Assembly: GCA_032119595.1 (NCBI GenBank)
Contig: JAUMBQ010000001.1
Location: forward strand, 310,001 to 374,000
From: JAGIBJ01 sp032119595
GTDB lineage: Bacteria > Actinomycetota > Thermoleophilia > Solirubrobacterales > Solirubrobacteraceae
Length of the DNA: 64,000 nucleotides
Direction: 5' to 3'
A program made the position numbers and the translations under genes. The notes below the pieces were generated by a model. The model was not told the DNA's origin, made no database searches, and saw only the letters and a program-made list of their open reading frames with translations. Shown here piece after piece: positions 1-7,675 of the stretch (its first letter is position 1; each line of letters starts with the position of its first letter).

Positions 1-2
1 CG

Positions 3-716
3 TCGTTCTTCGAGAAGCACGCCAACAAGTACCGGCCGGATTGGGTCGAGACCGTCGCGATGGCCACGAGCAGCGGAGCGTCGATCGACTTCGTGAATGT
101 GACCGAGCCCGCGGCGCTGATCTGGACCGCCAACCTCGCGGCAATCGAGCTCCACCCTTCGCTCTCACGGAGCCCGGAGGCGGCGCGCCCGACGATGCTG
201 GTGTTCGACCTCGACCCCGGACCGGGCACCACGGTCGTCGAATGCTGCGTCGTCGGCCTCCTCATTCGTGACCTCCTGGACCAGCTCGACCTGGCTTGTT
301 GGGCCAAAACTTCCGGATCCAAGGGCCTACAGCTCTACGCTCCTCTCAACGTGGACGTGACCTACGACGACACCAAGCCCTTCGCGCACGCGGTCGCCTC
401 GCTACTGGAGTCCCGGCACCCGGACCTCGTGGTGTCGCAGATGAAGAAGTCGCTGCGTCCCGGCAAGGTGCTGATCGACTGGAGCCAGAACGACCGCAAC
501 AAGACGACGGTGTCGGTCTACTCCCTGCGCGCGCGGGAGCGTCCGACGGTGTCGGCCCCGGTCACGTGGGACGAGATGTCGGGCTGCGCCGACTCCCGCG
601 ACCCCGAACGGCTGGTCTTCACCAAGGACGACGTTCTCGCCCGGGTCGCCGAGCATGGCGACCTGTTTGCACCGGTCCTAACGCTGCAGCAATCCCTCCC
701 CCGCCTCGGAGGCTGA
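3..716 (+). CDS. ligD: LigD-type NHEJ DNA polymerase (PrimPol) domain protein, 5' truncated by window edge
   Basis: The reading frame is open from the first bases of the window, so the true start lies upstream. About 237 residues are visible. They contain the archaeo-eukaryotic primase fold motifs of the LigD polymerase domain: the metal-binding Asp pair in VFDLDPG (nt 202-222), the TSGSKGLQLYAPL strand (nt 307-348) and the third acidic motif in VLIDWSQN (nt 469-492). Family role: gap filling and nucleotide or ribonucleotide addition at double-strand breaks during non-homologous end joining. The protein stops shortly after the polymerase fold, so no ligase domain follows it. A ligase or nuclease could only be N-terminal or encoded elsewhere. 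Two nucleotides separate its stop from the first ku gene, indicating one operon. Confidence 0.9.
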   Translation, partial: SFFEKHANKYRPDWVETVAMATSSGASIDFVNVTEPAALIWTANLAAIELHPSLSRSPEAARPTMLVFDLDPGPGTTVVECCVVGLLIRDLLDQLDLACWAKTSGSKGLQLYAPLNVDVTYDDTKPFAHAVASLLESRHPDLVVSQMKKSLRPGKVLIDWSQNDRNKTTVSVYSLRARERPTVSAPVTWDEMSGCADSRDPERLVFTKDDVLARVAEHGDLFAPVLTLQQSLPRLGG

Positions 717-718
717 CC

Positions 719-1603
719 ATGGCGGCGCGGTCGATCTGGAACGGGACGCTCACGTTCGGCACGGTCGCTATCCCGATCAAGCTGTTTTCGGCGACCGAGA
801 ACCGGTCGATCAGCTTCAAAGAGGTCCGCGAGAGCGACGGCTCCCGGATCTCGCACAAGCGCGTCGGGGCTGAAAGCGGCGAAGAGATCGCCTACAGCGA
901 GATCGACAAGGGGTACGACACCGGCAACGGCGTCCTCGTGCTGACCAAGGAGGAGATTGCGGCGGCCGATGGTCCTCGACCCAAGGTGGTCGAGATCGAG
1001 ATGTTCGTAAAGGGCGCGGAGATCGACCCGGTCTTCTACGACAAGGCGTACCACGTGGGTGCGAACAAGGGCGGCGAACACGCCTACCGCGTGCTCCTCA
1101 CCGCGCTTGAGAAGAGTGGTCGGGTCGGCATCGGCCGGTTCGTGCTGCGCAGCCGCGAGCAACTGATCGCCCTGCGACCGATCCAGGGCGCACTCGGGCT
1201 CCAGACGATGCGGTTCGCCGACGAACTCGTGGCCCCCGATGAGTTCGAGCTGCCCGAGATGAAGAAGCGGCCCGGGGAGAAAGAGGTCACGATGGCCGGC
1301 AAACTCGTGGAGATGCTCGAGGGAGAATGGAAGCCCGAGGAGCATCACGACACCTACCGCGACGCGGTCATGGAGCTGATCGAGGCCAAGGCCGACGGCA
1401 AGACTGTGAAGGCCGCGACCGAGAAGGCGTCGACGGGCGACGACCTGATGGCTGCCCTTGAAGCAAGCCTCGAGGCGGTCCGGGAAGCCGACGGCCAAGG
1501 CGCCGCGAAGCCCAAGGATGCGTCGACGCCGAAGCGCGCACCAACGAAGAAGCCGACCGGGCCGACCAAGCCCCGGTCCAAGACGAAGGAAGAGGGCGCC
1601 TGA
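719..1603 (+). CDS. ku: Ku protein, first paralogue
   Basis: The 294-residue product begins MAARSIWNGTLTFGTVAIP, the typical bacterial Ku N-terminus. It forms the ring that binds DNA ends and recruits LigD in non-homologous end joining. The ATG lies 2 nt after the polymerase stop. In-frame codons further upstream overlap that gene and encode atypical Arg-rich sequence, so this ATG is preferred. The Ku core spans roughly residues 1-255. After it comes a Lys/Pro/Thr-rich tail (about 260-294, with repeated KPT and KRAPTKK motifs), as in extended actinobacterial Ku proteins, where such tails bind DNA. The stop overlaps the start of the second ku gene by one base (TGATG), which implies translational coupling. 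Confidence 0.95.
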   Translation: MAARSIWNGTLTFGTVAIPIKLFSATENRSISFKEVRESDGSRISHKRVGAESGEEIAYSEIDKGYDTGNGVLVLTKEEIAAADGPRPKVVEIEMFVKGAEIDPVFYDKAYHVGANKGGEHAYRVLLTALEKSGRVGIGRFVLRSREQLIALRPIQGALGLQTMRFADELVAPDEFELPEMKKRPGEKEVTMAGKLVEMLEGEWKPEEHHDTYRDAVMELIEAKADGKTVKAATEKASTGDDLMAALEASLEAVREADGQGAAKPKDASTPKRAPTKKPTGPTKPRSKTKEEGA

Positions 1604-2457
1604 TGCCGCCTCGTTCGATGTGGACCGGATCGCTGAGCTTCGGGCTGGTCAACGTGCCCGTGCAGGTCGTCGGCGCGACGCGCGACCACGATGTGCGCTT
1701 CCACATGGTGCACCGTGCGGAGGAGGGCGGCACCGCGGAGCGCGTGCAGATGCAGCGGGTCGCCGAGGACGGCAACGAGGTGCCGTGGTCGAAGATCGGC
1801 AAGGGCTGGGAACTTGAGGACGGGCGCATGCTCGTGCTCAGCCAGAAGGACCTCGATTCGGCCGCGCCGGAGAAGACGCGCACGATCGACATCGAGCAGT
1901 TCGTGGCGCTGTCGTCGATCGACCCGATCATGTTCGACCACCCGTACTGGCTGCTGCCGGCCGGCGAGGGCGAGGGCGCCGTGCGGGCCTACACGCTCCT
2001 GCTCGAGGTGATGAAGAACGCCGGCCAGGTCGGGATCGGCCGGATCGTGCTGCGCAACAAAGAGCAGCTGGTCGCGCTGCGCGAGCAGGATGGGCTCCTG
2101 TCGCTCACGACCATGAAGTTCGCGGAGGACATTCGCGACCCGCAGGACACCGGCGCCATCCCGGGCGGCGAGAAAAACGAGCCGAGCGCCGCCGAGGTCA
2201 AGGACGCCGTGGCGCTCATCGAGGAGATGACCGACGACTGGCGCCCGGACTCGTTCGAGGACCGCCATCGCCAGCGACTCCTCGGTCTGATCGAGCAGAA
2301 GCGCAAGCAGGGCACGATCGACCTGCCCGAGCCCGAGCCCGAGCCCAAGCCCCAAAAGGCCCCGGCCGACCTCATGGCCGCCCTCGAAGAGTCGCTCGCC
2401 AAGGCCCGCGGCAACAAGAAGCCGCGCACGAAAGCCCGCGAGAAGAGCGAAGCGTAA
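1603..2457 (+). CDS. ku: Ku protein, second paralogue
   Basis: The 284-residue product begins MPPRSMWTGSLSFGLVNVP and is clearly homologous to the preceding Ku along its length (for example VGIGRIVLRNKEQLVALR here against VGIGRFVLRSREQLIALR there). The internal region and tail differ. An acidic-proline stretch with repeated EPEP (about 240-250) is followed by a short basic end (KKPRTKAREK). Because the two paralogues are coupled by a one-base overlap, a heteromeric Ku is plausible. Ku homodimers and heterodimers are both known in bacteria with several ku genes. Six bases separate it from the downstream response regulator, so read-through is possible although the functions are unrelated. Confidence 0.94.
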   Translation: MPPRSMWTGSLSFGLVNVPVQVVGATRDHDVRFHMVHRAEEGGTAERVQMQRVAEDGNEVPWSKIGKGWELEDGRMLVLSQKDLDSAAPEKTRTIDIEQFVALSSIDPIMFDHPYWLLPAGEGEGAVRAYTLLLEVMKNAGQVGIGRIVLRNKEQLVALREQDGLLSLTTMKFAEDIRDPQDTGAIPGGEKNEPSAAEVKDAVALIEEMTDDWRPDSFEDRHRQRLLGLIEQKRKQGTIDLPEPEPEPKPQKAPADLMAALEESLAKARGNKKPRTKAREKSEA

Positions 2458-2463
2458 GGCGGA

Positions 2464-3132
2464 ATGACGCCGCTGATCGGAATCTGCGAAGACGACGTCG
2501 ACCTGCGTTCGCTGCTGGAGCGTGCGCTCGGCGACGAGAACCTCACGGTCGAGTCGGTCGCGACCGGCCGCGACGCGATCGGAGCCTTCTCCGGCGGACA
2601 GCATGACGTGCTGATCCTCGACGTCGGACTTCCAGACGCTGACGGCCGCGACGTCTGCCAGGCGCTGCGGGCCGCCGGGGTCTCGGCGCCCGTGCTGTTC
2701 CTGACGGCCCGCGACGCGGTCGTCGACCGCGTCGCCGGCTTCCGCGCGGGCGGCGACGACTACCTCACCAAGCCGTTCGCGGTGGTGGAGCTGATCGTGC
2801 GGATCGAGGCGCTGCTGCGCCGCACCGCGAAGCCGGCGACCGCTTCCCGCCCGGGCGGGCTCATCCTCGATCCCGCAGCGCACACGGCCCAAACCGACCA
2901 CGGCAGCGTCCTACTCACCCCGACGGAGTTCCGGCTCCTCGGGGCGCTCGCTGCCGAGCCCGGCGCCGTGATCCGTCGGCGGGCGCTCGTGCAAGCCGGG
3001 TGGCCTGAGGGCGCGACGGTGCACGACAACACCCTCGACTCCTATCTCGCTCGCCTGCGCCGCAAACTCCGGCCGTTGCAGACGACGGAGTCGATCGTGA
3101 CCGTTCGCGGCGTCGGCTACTCGCTGCGATGA
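2464..3132 (+). CDS. OmpR/PhoB-family response regulator
   Basis: The protein has 222 residues. The N-terminal receiver domain (about 1-118) has the acidic pocket E9/D10/D11, phospho-acceptor D53 in LILDVGLPD, T81 and K103 in LTKPF. The C-terminal winged-helix domain (about 125-222) has the TPTEFRLL and YLARLRRKL elements of the OmpR class. It is expected to be phosphorylated by the kinase encoded immediately downstream, whose start overlaps this stop (ATGA), and then to bind promoter DNA. The regulon cannot be inferred. The gene follows ku by only 6 nt. Confidence 0.93.
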   Translation: MTPLIGICEDDVDLRSLLERALGDENLTVESVATGRDAIGAFSGGQHDVLILDVGLPDADGRDVCQALRAAGVSAPVLFLTARDAVVDRVAGFRAGGDDYLTKPFAVVELIVRIEALLRRTAKPATASRPGGLILDPAAHTAQTDHGSVLLTPTEFRLLGALAAEPGAVIRRRALVQAGWPEGATVHDNTLDSYLARLRRKLRPLQTTESIVTVRGVGYSLR

Positions 3133-4475
3133 CCTCCCTCACGCTGCGGGGCCGCGTCACGATCGCGGCGGCGCTCGTGCTCCTCGCATCGATCGGCACC
3201 GTGATCCTGATCGGCAACATCCTCCTGGCGCGCGGCCTGGAGCAGGACGAGTCGGTGGTCTTGGTGGCCCGCGCCGACGCCCTCGCGGCGTCGATCGACG
3301 AGGTCGACGGAGAGGTGGTCGTGGAATCCAGACCGAGCGACCCCAGGCTCTCCGGCCGCGCCTGGGTCTACTCCGACGGGCGCGAAATCTCGGCGCCGCT
3401 CAACGGCGGTGTCGCCGAGCCAGCGGCCCGCCGGCTTCGCTTCGCCACCAAGGCAACCGAGGTCGAGGTGGACGCTGGCGAGGTTCGCTTGCGAGCCCTC
3501 CCGGCGTTCGAGCCGGGCACCAAACGGCAGATCGCGACGGTCGTCGTCGCCCTGTCGACGCGGCCCTACGAGTTCACCCGCCGCCGCACGCTGTTTGGCA
3601 GCGGGATCCTCGGCCTGCTCGTCCTCGTCATCGGATCATGGGTCACCTGGCGGGCCGTCGGCGCCGCCTTGCGGCCGGTCGCGGCGATGGCCGGCGATGC
3701 CGAAGAGTGGAGCGAGCACGATCTCGATCGGCGCTTCGCCCGCGGCCCGGCACGCGACGAACTCGGGAGCCTGGCGACCACGCTCGACGGACTCCTCGGG
3801 CGCATCGCGGCCAGCCGTCGCCACGAGCAACGATTCTCCGCGGAGATGGCGCATGAACTCCGCACGCCACTAGCGGCGATGCGCGGCGAAGCCGAACTGC
3901 TGCAACGGCGTGCTGACGATCCAGCCGCCGTCCGCGATGGCCTTGCCGATGTCCTTCGGCTCGCCGACCGGATGGCCGGCGTGGTCGACACCCTGATGGG
4001 TGTTGCTCGTGAAACGCCGGGGGCAAACGGCACCAGCCGTGGGACCGGCGACGCCGGGCTGGCTGCGCACAACGTGATCGAGGCGGTCGCGGCGGCCGCT
4101 GCCGCAAATGCAGTCGAGGTCTCGCTCGCGGTCGCGCCGGGGCTCCCCGCGGTTGGGTCGCCGGCCCAGGTCGTCGAGCGCGCCCTCCAGCCGCTGGTCG
4201 ACAACGCGATCCGGCATGCGCGCAGCGCCGTGGCGGTCACCGTCGAGGGGCACGACACCGAGGTCTGGTTCACCGTCCAGGACGACGGCGCCGGCGTGGA
4301 CCGCGAACTCCAGGATTTCGTGTTCGAACCCGGCGTGCGTGGCGACGACTCGACGGGCGTCGGACTCGGGCTTGCCCTCTCCCGTCGCCTGGCGATCGGC
4401 TGCGAAGGCGACGTCGCGATCGAGCCTTCCGAGCACGGAGCCCGGTTCGTGCTGAGACTCCCCGCTCTCGGCTGA
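3129..4475 (+). CDS. Membrane sensor histidine kinase (HAMP, HisKA, HATPase)
   Basis: The protein has 448 residues. A first membrane helix (about 10-34) is followed by an extracytoplasmic segment of about 120 residues and a second helix (about 155-177). HAMP comes next (about 178-235), then the dimerisation helix with H242 in AHELRTPLAA and an ATPase domain with the N box DNAIRHA, DDGAGV and GVGLGLALS. This is the standard layout of an EnvZ-like kinase that phosphorylates the co-transcribed OmpR-type regulator, with which it shares a 4-nt overlap. The sensor segment has no recognised ligand-binding domain. No Thr-rich or Cys-rich pocket is visible, so the stimulus is unknown. Confidence 0.92.
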   Translation: MTSLTLRGRVTIAAALVLLASIGTVILIGNILLARGLEQDESVVLVARADALAASIDEVDGEVVVESRPSDPRLSGRAWVYSDGREISAPLNGGVAEPAARRLRFATKATEVEVDAGEVRLRALPAFEPGTKRQIATVVVALSTRPYEFTRRRTLFGSGILGLLVLVIGSWVTWRAVGAALRPVAAMAGDAEEWSEHDLDRRFARGPARDELGSLATTLDGLLGRIAASRRHEQRFSAEMAHELRTPLAAMRGEAELLQRRADDPAAVRDGLADVLRLADRMAGVVDTLMGVARETPGANGTSRGTGDAGLAAHNVIEAVAAAAAANAVEVSLAVAPGLPAVGSPAQVVERALQPLVDNAIRHARSAVAVTVEGHDTEVWFTVQDDGAGVDRELQDFVFEPGVRGDDSTGVGLGLALSRRLAIGCEGDVAIEPSEHGARFVLRLPALG

Positions 4476-4618
4476 CCCCGCACCCACCAAACCGCCTGCT
4501 CAGCGGCGTTCCAGGCCCGCCAGCCAGTCAGGAACAGATCAGGTTCTCGGGGCCATGATGCGATCACGCTTGGACGGACCCGGTCTGAGCACCCTGCGGC
4601 CGGGGGGTTGCAGGGGGC

Positions 4619-4657
4619 GTGCCGCCGCCAAACCATGGATCCGTTTGGCGGCGGCAC
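4619..4657. repeat. Perfect 15-bp inverted repeat, possible transcription terminator or regulatory hairpin
   Basis: The arms 4619-4633 (GTGCCGCCGCCAAAC) and 4643-4657 are exact reverse complements around the 9-nt loop CATGGATCC. The hairpin lies 143 nt after the kinase stop and 47 nt before the next start. No T-run follows on either strand, so an ordinary intrinsic terminator is possible but not typical. A factor-assisted terminator or protein site fits equally well. Confidence 0.6.
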
Positions 4658-4704
4658 GTGAACAGGTCCGGGCCGCGGCGCTGCGGTCTGCTTGACTTGC
4701 GGCC

Positions 4705-5088
4705 ATGACGTTCGCGCCCGGTCAGCTCCACTCGGTCCTCTGGCACGGCGACGGCACCTTCAACGTCGCGAAGGTTCTGGTCGTCGACGACCGCGGCTTG
4801 CACGTCCGCGTGTACGCCGAGCAGTTTCTCGAGCGTCCGACGACGTTGCCCGCAACGCTGGAGGTCGGCTCGGTGTATGACGGCGGCGTGTTCGGCGTCG
4901 GGCACATCCCGGTCACCGTCGCCCAATACGAGGCATGGGCACCTGAACTCCTTGCCGTCGAGCCGGTCACCGAGGAAGACCTCGACGGCTACCACGCCTG
5001 GCAGTCGAACGCCGACACCAGCGACTACCTCGGAGAAGAGCAGCCGGGTCTGCTGACGCGCCTCACGGCGCGCTTCAAGAAGGCCTGA
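4705..5088 (+). CDS. Hypothetical protein, 127 aa
   Basis: I do not recognise the family. The protein is soluble, without signal peptide or membrane helix. It looks like a single small alpha/beta domain: alternating hydrophobic strands (KVLVVDDRGLHVRVY, GGVFGVGHIPVTV) followed by an acidic helical C-terminus ending in the basic LTRLTARFKKA. Codon third positions are GC-rich and the frame is intact, which supports a real gene. No Shine-Dalgarno sequence is obvious before the ATG. It is flanked by the 15-bp hairpin upstream and a dispersed intergenic repeat downstream, so it is probably transcribed alone. Confidence 0.65.
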   Translation: MTFAPGQLHSVLWHGDGTFNVAKVLVVDDRGLHVRVYAEQFLERPTTLPATLEVGSVYDGGVFGVGHIPVTVAQYEAWAPELLAVEPVTEEDLDGYHAWQSNADTSDYLGEEQPGLLTRLTARFKKA

Positions 5089-5136
5089 GCCTGTGAAGGG
5101 CAGAGGACCCAGCTCTCGAGACGTTTGAGCTAGCCA

Positions 5137-5202
5137 GCGTGGCCGGCTTGCTGGCGTGGCCGGCTTGCTCGTCGGCGGAGACGTGAACGCGGGTGAACGC
5201 GG
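5137..5202. repeat. Short tandem direct repeats in intergenic region
   Basis: The 16-mer GCGTGGCCGGCTTGCT occurs at 5137-5152 and again at 5154-5169 (17-nt period). The 10-mer GTGAACGCGG occurs twice back to back at 5183-5202. They lie just upstream of dispersed repeat copy A. Function is unknown. They could be replication-slippage products. Confidence 0.7.
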
Positions 5203-5233
5203 GTTCGGCGTTGACGACCCTTGGGTGTCGGAG

Positions 5234-5490
5234 TGGGTTGGCGTCGAGTGTTTCGGCGCTAACGGGTATTGCACCAGGAAATAGGGTGTGAGTTGCATTG
5301 AACCCTTCAAACAAACTCACACCCCATTTTGAGGTGCCGTGCGGGGATGGCGCTGAGCACGCAGTTTTGCCGTCCCGAGGCCCGGATTTGGCGCAGCCAG
5401 CGCTGAGTCTCGCCCACAGGCGCTCGGGCATCCGCCGCTCTCGGCGTGGAGGGCCCGGCTTCGCCGTAGCCCACGCTGAGTCTTGTCCGT
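5234..5490. repeat. Dispersed intergenic repeat, copy A
   Basis: Bases 5234-5337 align without gaps to 31769-31872; by eye 89 of 104 positions are identical. The block contains a hairpin, arm 5279-5294 against 5314-5329, with 15 of 16 positions paired; the remaining position would be a G-U wobble if transcribed leftward. Downstream come two diverged modules about 73 nt apart, marked by GCTGAGTCT at 5402-5410 and 5475-5483. Copy B has the same two-module layout with a 70-nt period. The element fills most of the 441-nt gap 5089-5529 between convergent genes. I see no gene in this gap. Confidence 0.8.
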
Positions 5491-5529
5491 CGGGAGCGGC
5501 CGCGAACGCGCAGCTGAGCCGACGCTCGC

Positions 5530-6321
5530 TCAGCCCATCACGATCTGGCCGCCGACCGGGGGGATCTCCTCGTCCCCGAGGCGCGCCACCGCGCCAGCCA
5601 GCGTCGATGCGAGCACGGTCTTGCTGGCCTCGATGAGCCGCATCAGCTCCTCCAGCGACGTGTCCTCCTCCATCACCCCGTTGGCGTAGTCGGTGGCGTA
5701 GCCCACGAGCGCGTAGGGGATTCCGGCTTCACCTGCGAGCACGGTCTCAGGGCCGCCCGTCTGGCTGACCGCGGTGACCCCGGCCGCCTTGAGGGTGCGA
5801 ATCTCGGCAGCCGTGTTGAACCGCGGACCGTCGACGTGGCCGTAACAGCCGCCGTCCCGCAGCTGGAACCCCCCAGCGGCAGCGCCGTCGATAAGGGCCT
5901 CACGGAGCATCGGCGCGTACGGACCGCCGTAGACCCAGTGCGCGCGACCCGGGACGCCGGGCTCGGTATGCAGAGTGCAGAGCGAGCCGTCCGGCAGTCG
6001 GTTGCTCAGGAAGTGGAGATCGTCGAAAGCGATGAGCGAGCCGAGCGGCACCTCCGGGTCGACCGCGCCGCAGACCGTGACGGCGAGAATCGCGTCGACG
6101 CCGGCGTCGCGGAAAGCCGCGATGTTCGCCTGGTGCGTGACGTGGTTGGACAGCCTCGGGTGCCCCGGCAGGTGGCGCGACACATGGAGCACGTCGGAGC
6201 CCGCGAACGTGCCGCTCGTGACGGCGACCGACCCGAACGCCGTCGCGACGTCGCTCGTCGTCGCGTCGTCGAACCCCGGCAGGGCGTAGGTGCCCGACCC
6301 CGTGATGATCCCGATCAGCAT
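5530..6321 (-). CDS. MTAP/PNP-family nucleoside phosphorylase
   Basis: The protein has 263 residues and starts MLIGIITGSGTY with the phosphate-loop motif of the purine nucleoside/5'-methylthioadenosine phosphorylase superfamily. Other family elements are RHLPGHPRLSNHVTHQAN, GHVDGPRFNTAAEI and ATDYA. The usual NMT substrate motif reads SQT here (SQTGGPETVLAGE), and the Asp after TDY that marks MTA-type enzymes is replaced by Ala-Asn. The base specificity is therefore uncertain: MTA, S-adenosyl-like or 6-oxopurine nucleosides are all possible. The expected reaction is phosphorolysis of a nucleoside to base plus ribose-1-phosphate in the cytoplasm. The start at 6321 is chosen because it opens the conserved fold; the open frame upstream is Arg-rich antisense sequence of the neighbour. 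The upstream membrane-protein gene ends 14 nt before it on the same strand. Confidence 0.85.
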   Translation of the reverse strand: MLIGIITGSGTYALPGFDDATTSDVATAFGSVAVTSGTFAGSDVLHVSRHLPGHPRLSNHVTHQANIAAFRDAGVDAILAVTVCGAVDPEVPLGSLIAFDDLHFLSNRLPDGSLCTLHTEPGVPGRAHWVYGGPYAPMLREALIDGAAAGGFQLRDGGCYGHVDGPRFNTAAEIRTLKAAGVTAVSQTGGPETVLAGEAGIPYALVGYATDYANGVMEEDTSLEELMRLIEASKTVLASTLAGAVARLGDEEIPPVGGQIVMG

Positions 6322-6335
6322 CGGCGCATCCTCTC

Positions 6336-7661
6336 TCACCAGACGGTGTTGAACAGCAGTTGCACGACCAACGCCTGCGCGACCAAGGCCACCAGCGTGA
6401 GCGTGAGCGCCCGTCGCCCCACCACGTACGGCGCCGCGGCCACGCAGGCGAGCGGCACGAGGTAGAGCCAGATGCGCTCCGTCTCCGCCTTCGTGAAGCC
6501 GCCGAGCGCGGAGATGGCGATCACCGCGACGATCGCGAGCCCAGCCGCCGTGCGCGCCGTCGCGGCACGAAGCATCGCCTGCACCAGCAGCGGCCCGAGC
6601 ATCAGGCCCCAGGCCACCGGCGAGCCAAAGAGCCAGAACCAGTAGGGCCTCACGCGCGCGAGGGAGTCGCGGTACACCTGCTCGGTGGCGCGCAGCGTGC
6701 CGATCGGGTCGTATCCGTACCGCGCCGCCAGCGCGCCCTGGAGCGCCGCCACGGCGAGCCCCGCGGCGACGCCGAGCCGCATCGCGGGCCAGAAGCCGTC
6801 GCGACGCCACACCACGAAGACCGCCCAGGCCCCGACGGCCAACAGCGCCCAGCTCATGAGCGACGCGACCGCGAAGACCAGCAGGCCCGCCGCGCGCCAC
6901 CGCCCCGCGCGCGCCGACAACCCGCAGGCCGCCGCCGCACCGAACGCCGCGTAGGCGTAGTCGAACGACGTGACCCCGAAGAGCAGGATGAGCGGCGACG
7001 CCAGGCAGAGCACCCCGGCGACCCGGCCGACGCGCTCGTCGCCGGACAACGTCCAACCCAGGCGGTAGGTGAGCGGTGCGCAGAGCGACCCGATCAGGAT
7101 CACCAGGGCCGCCAGCCCACCCGCGGTCGAAACGCCGAGCGCGCTTGCAAGCAAGAGCGGCCCCGGCGGGTGGCCGGCAACGTTGACCGATTGAGACGGG
7201 ACCACCTCGGCAAACCGATCGAGATACACCCCGGCGCCGTACTCGAGGGTCGGCAGCCCAGGGAGGTACTCGTTGATCGCGTGCCCGTCGGCCGTGCCAC
7301 CCGCCAGGTCAAAGATCTCGGTCCAGCCGTGCGTCCCGTCGCGCGCGACGCCCAGGGCGAGACCCGCGGCCAGCGTCAAGGCGTAGAGCGCGACCGCGAC
7401 CGCGACCGGCGGCAGCTTCGCGTCCACGGTCCATCGCCCGACGAAGACGACCGAGGCGCAGCCTGCGATGGCGACCACCACGCCGACCGGGTCGGCATCC
7501 GGCAGCCAGCCGAAGACGAACGGTGGCGTCGCGGTGCCGAACTTGCCGTAGGCCAGGCGCCCGACGAGCCCGACCGCCACCGTCGCGGCCGCGACCAGCC
7601 CGATCGCGATAACGATCCAAGAAATTCGCCGCTCGGCACGCTCTGCGGAGGCGGTCGTCAT
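6336..7661 (-). CDS. Polytopic membrane protein, glycosyltransferase-like (GT-C/ArnT type) candidate
   Basis: The protein has 441 residues and about ten to twelve hydrophobic helices; the first is at 13-36. A long extracytoplasmic loop after the third helix holds acidic residues and the motif NVAGHPPGPLL, as seen in membrane glycosyltransferases of the PMT/ArnT type that use polyprenyl-phosphate sugars. I cannot assign donor or acceptor. It lies 14 nt upstream of the nucleoside phosphorylase on the same strand and 14 nt from the divergent lipoprotein gene, so the promoter must sit in or near that short gap or within the neighbour. Confidence 0.6.
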   Translation of the reverse strand: MTTASAERAERRISWIVIAIGLVAAATVAVGLVGRLAYGKFGTATPPFVFGWLPDADPVGVVVAIAGCASVVFVGRWTVDAKLPPVAVAVALYALTLAAGLALGVARDGTHGWTEIFDLAGGTADGHAINEYLPGLPTLEYGAGVYLDRFAEVVPSQSVNVAGHPPGPLLLASALGVSTAGGLAALVILIGSLCAPLTYRLGWTLSGDERVGRVAGVLCLASPLILLFGVTSFDYAYAAFGAAAACGLSARAGRWRAAGLLVFAVASLMSWALLAVGAWAVFVVWRRDGFWPAMRLGVAAGLAVAALQGALAARYGYDPIGTLRATEQVYRDSLARVRPYWFWLFGSPVAWGLMLGPLLVQAMLRAATARTAAGLAIVAVIAISALGGFTKAETERIWLYLVPLACVAAAPYVVGRRALTLTLVALVAQALVVQLLFNTVW

Positions 7662-7675
7662 GCGATGCTCACCAT

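Noticed and set aside
296..718. Upstream extension of the first ku gene
   Set aside because: The extension overlaps the polymerase gene in another frame and has Arg-rich shadow composition. The conserved Ku N-terminus begins at 719.
1354..2901. Long minus-strand open frame opposite ku and the regulator
   Set aside because: Its composition (His/Arg/Leu/Asp-rich) is the usual antisense shadow of high-GC genes, and three well-defined genes occupy the other strand.
5234..5337. Minus-strand peptide shared by both dispersed repeats
   Set aside because: About 30 codons align between copies (TLFPGA, TLDANP), but most differences change amino acids and the frames diverge after that. I treat it as a by-product of nucleotide similarity.
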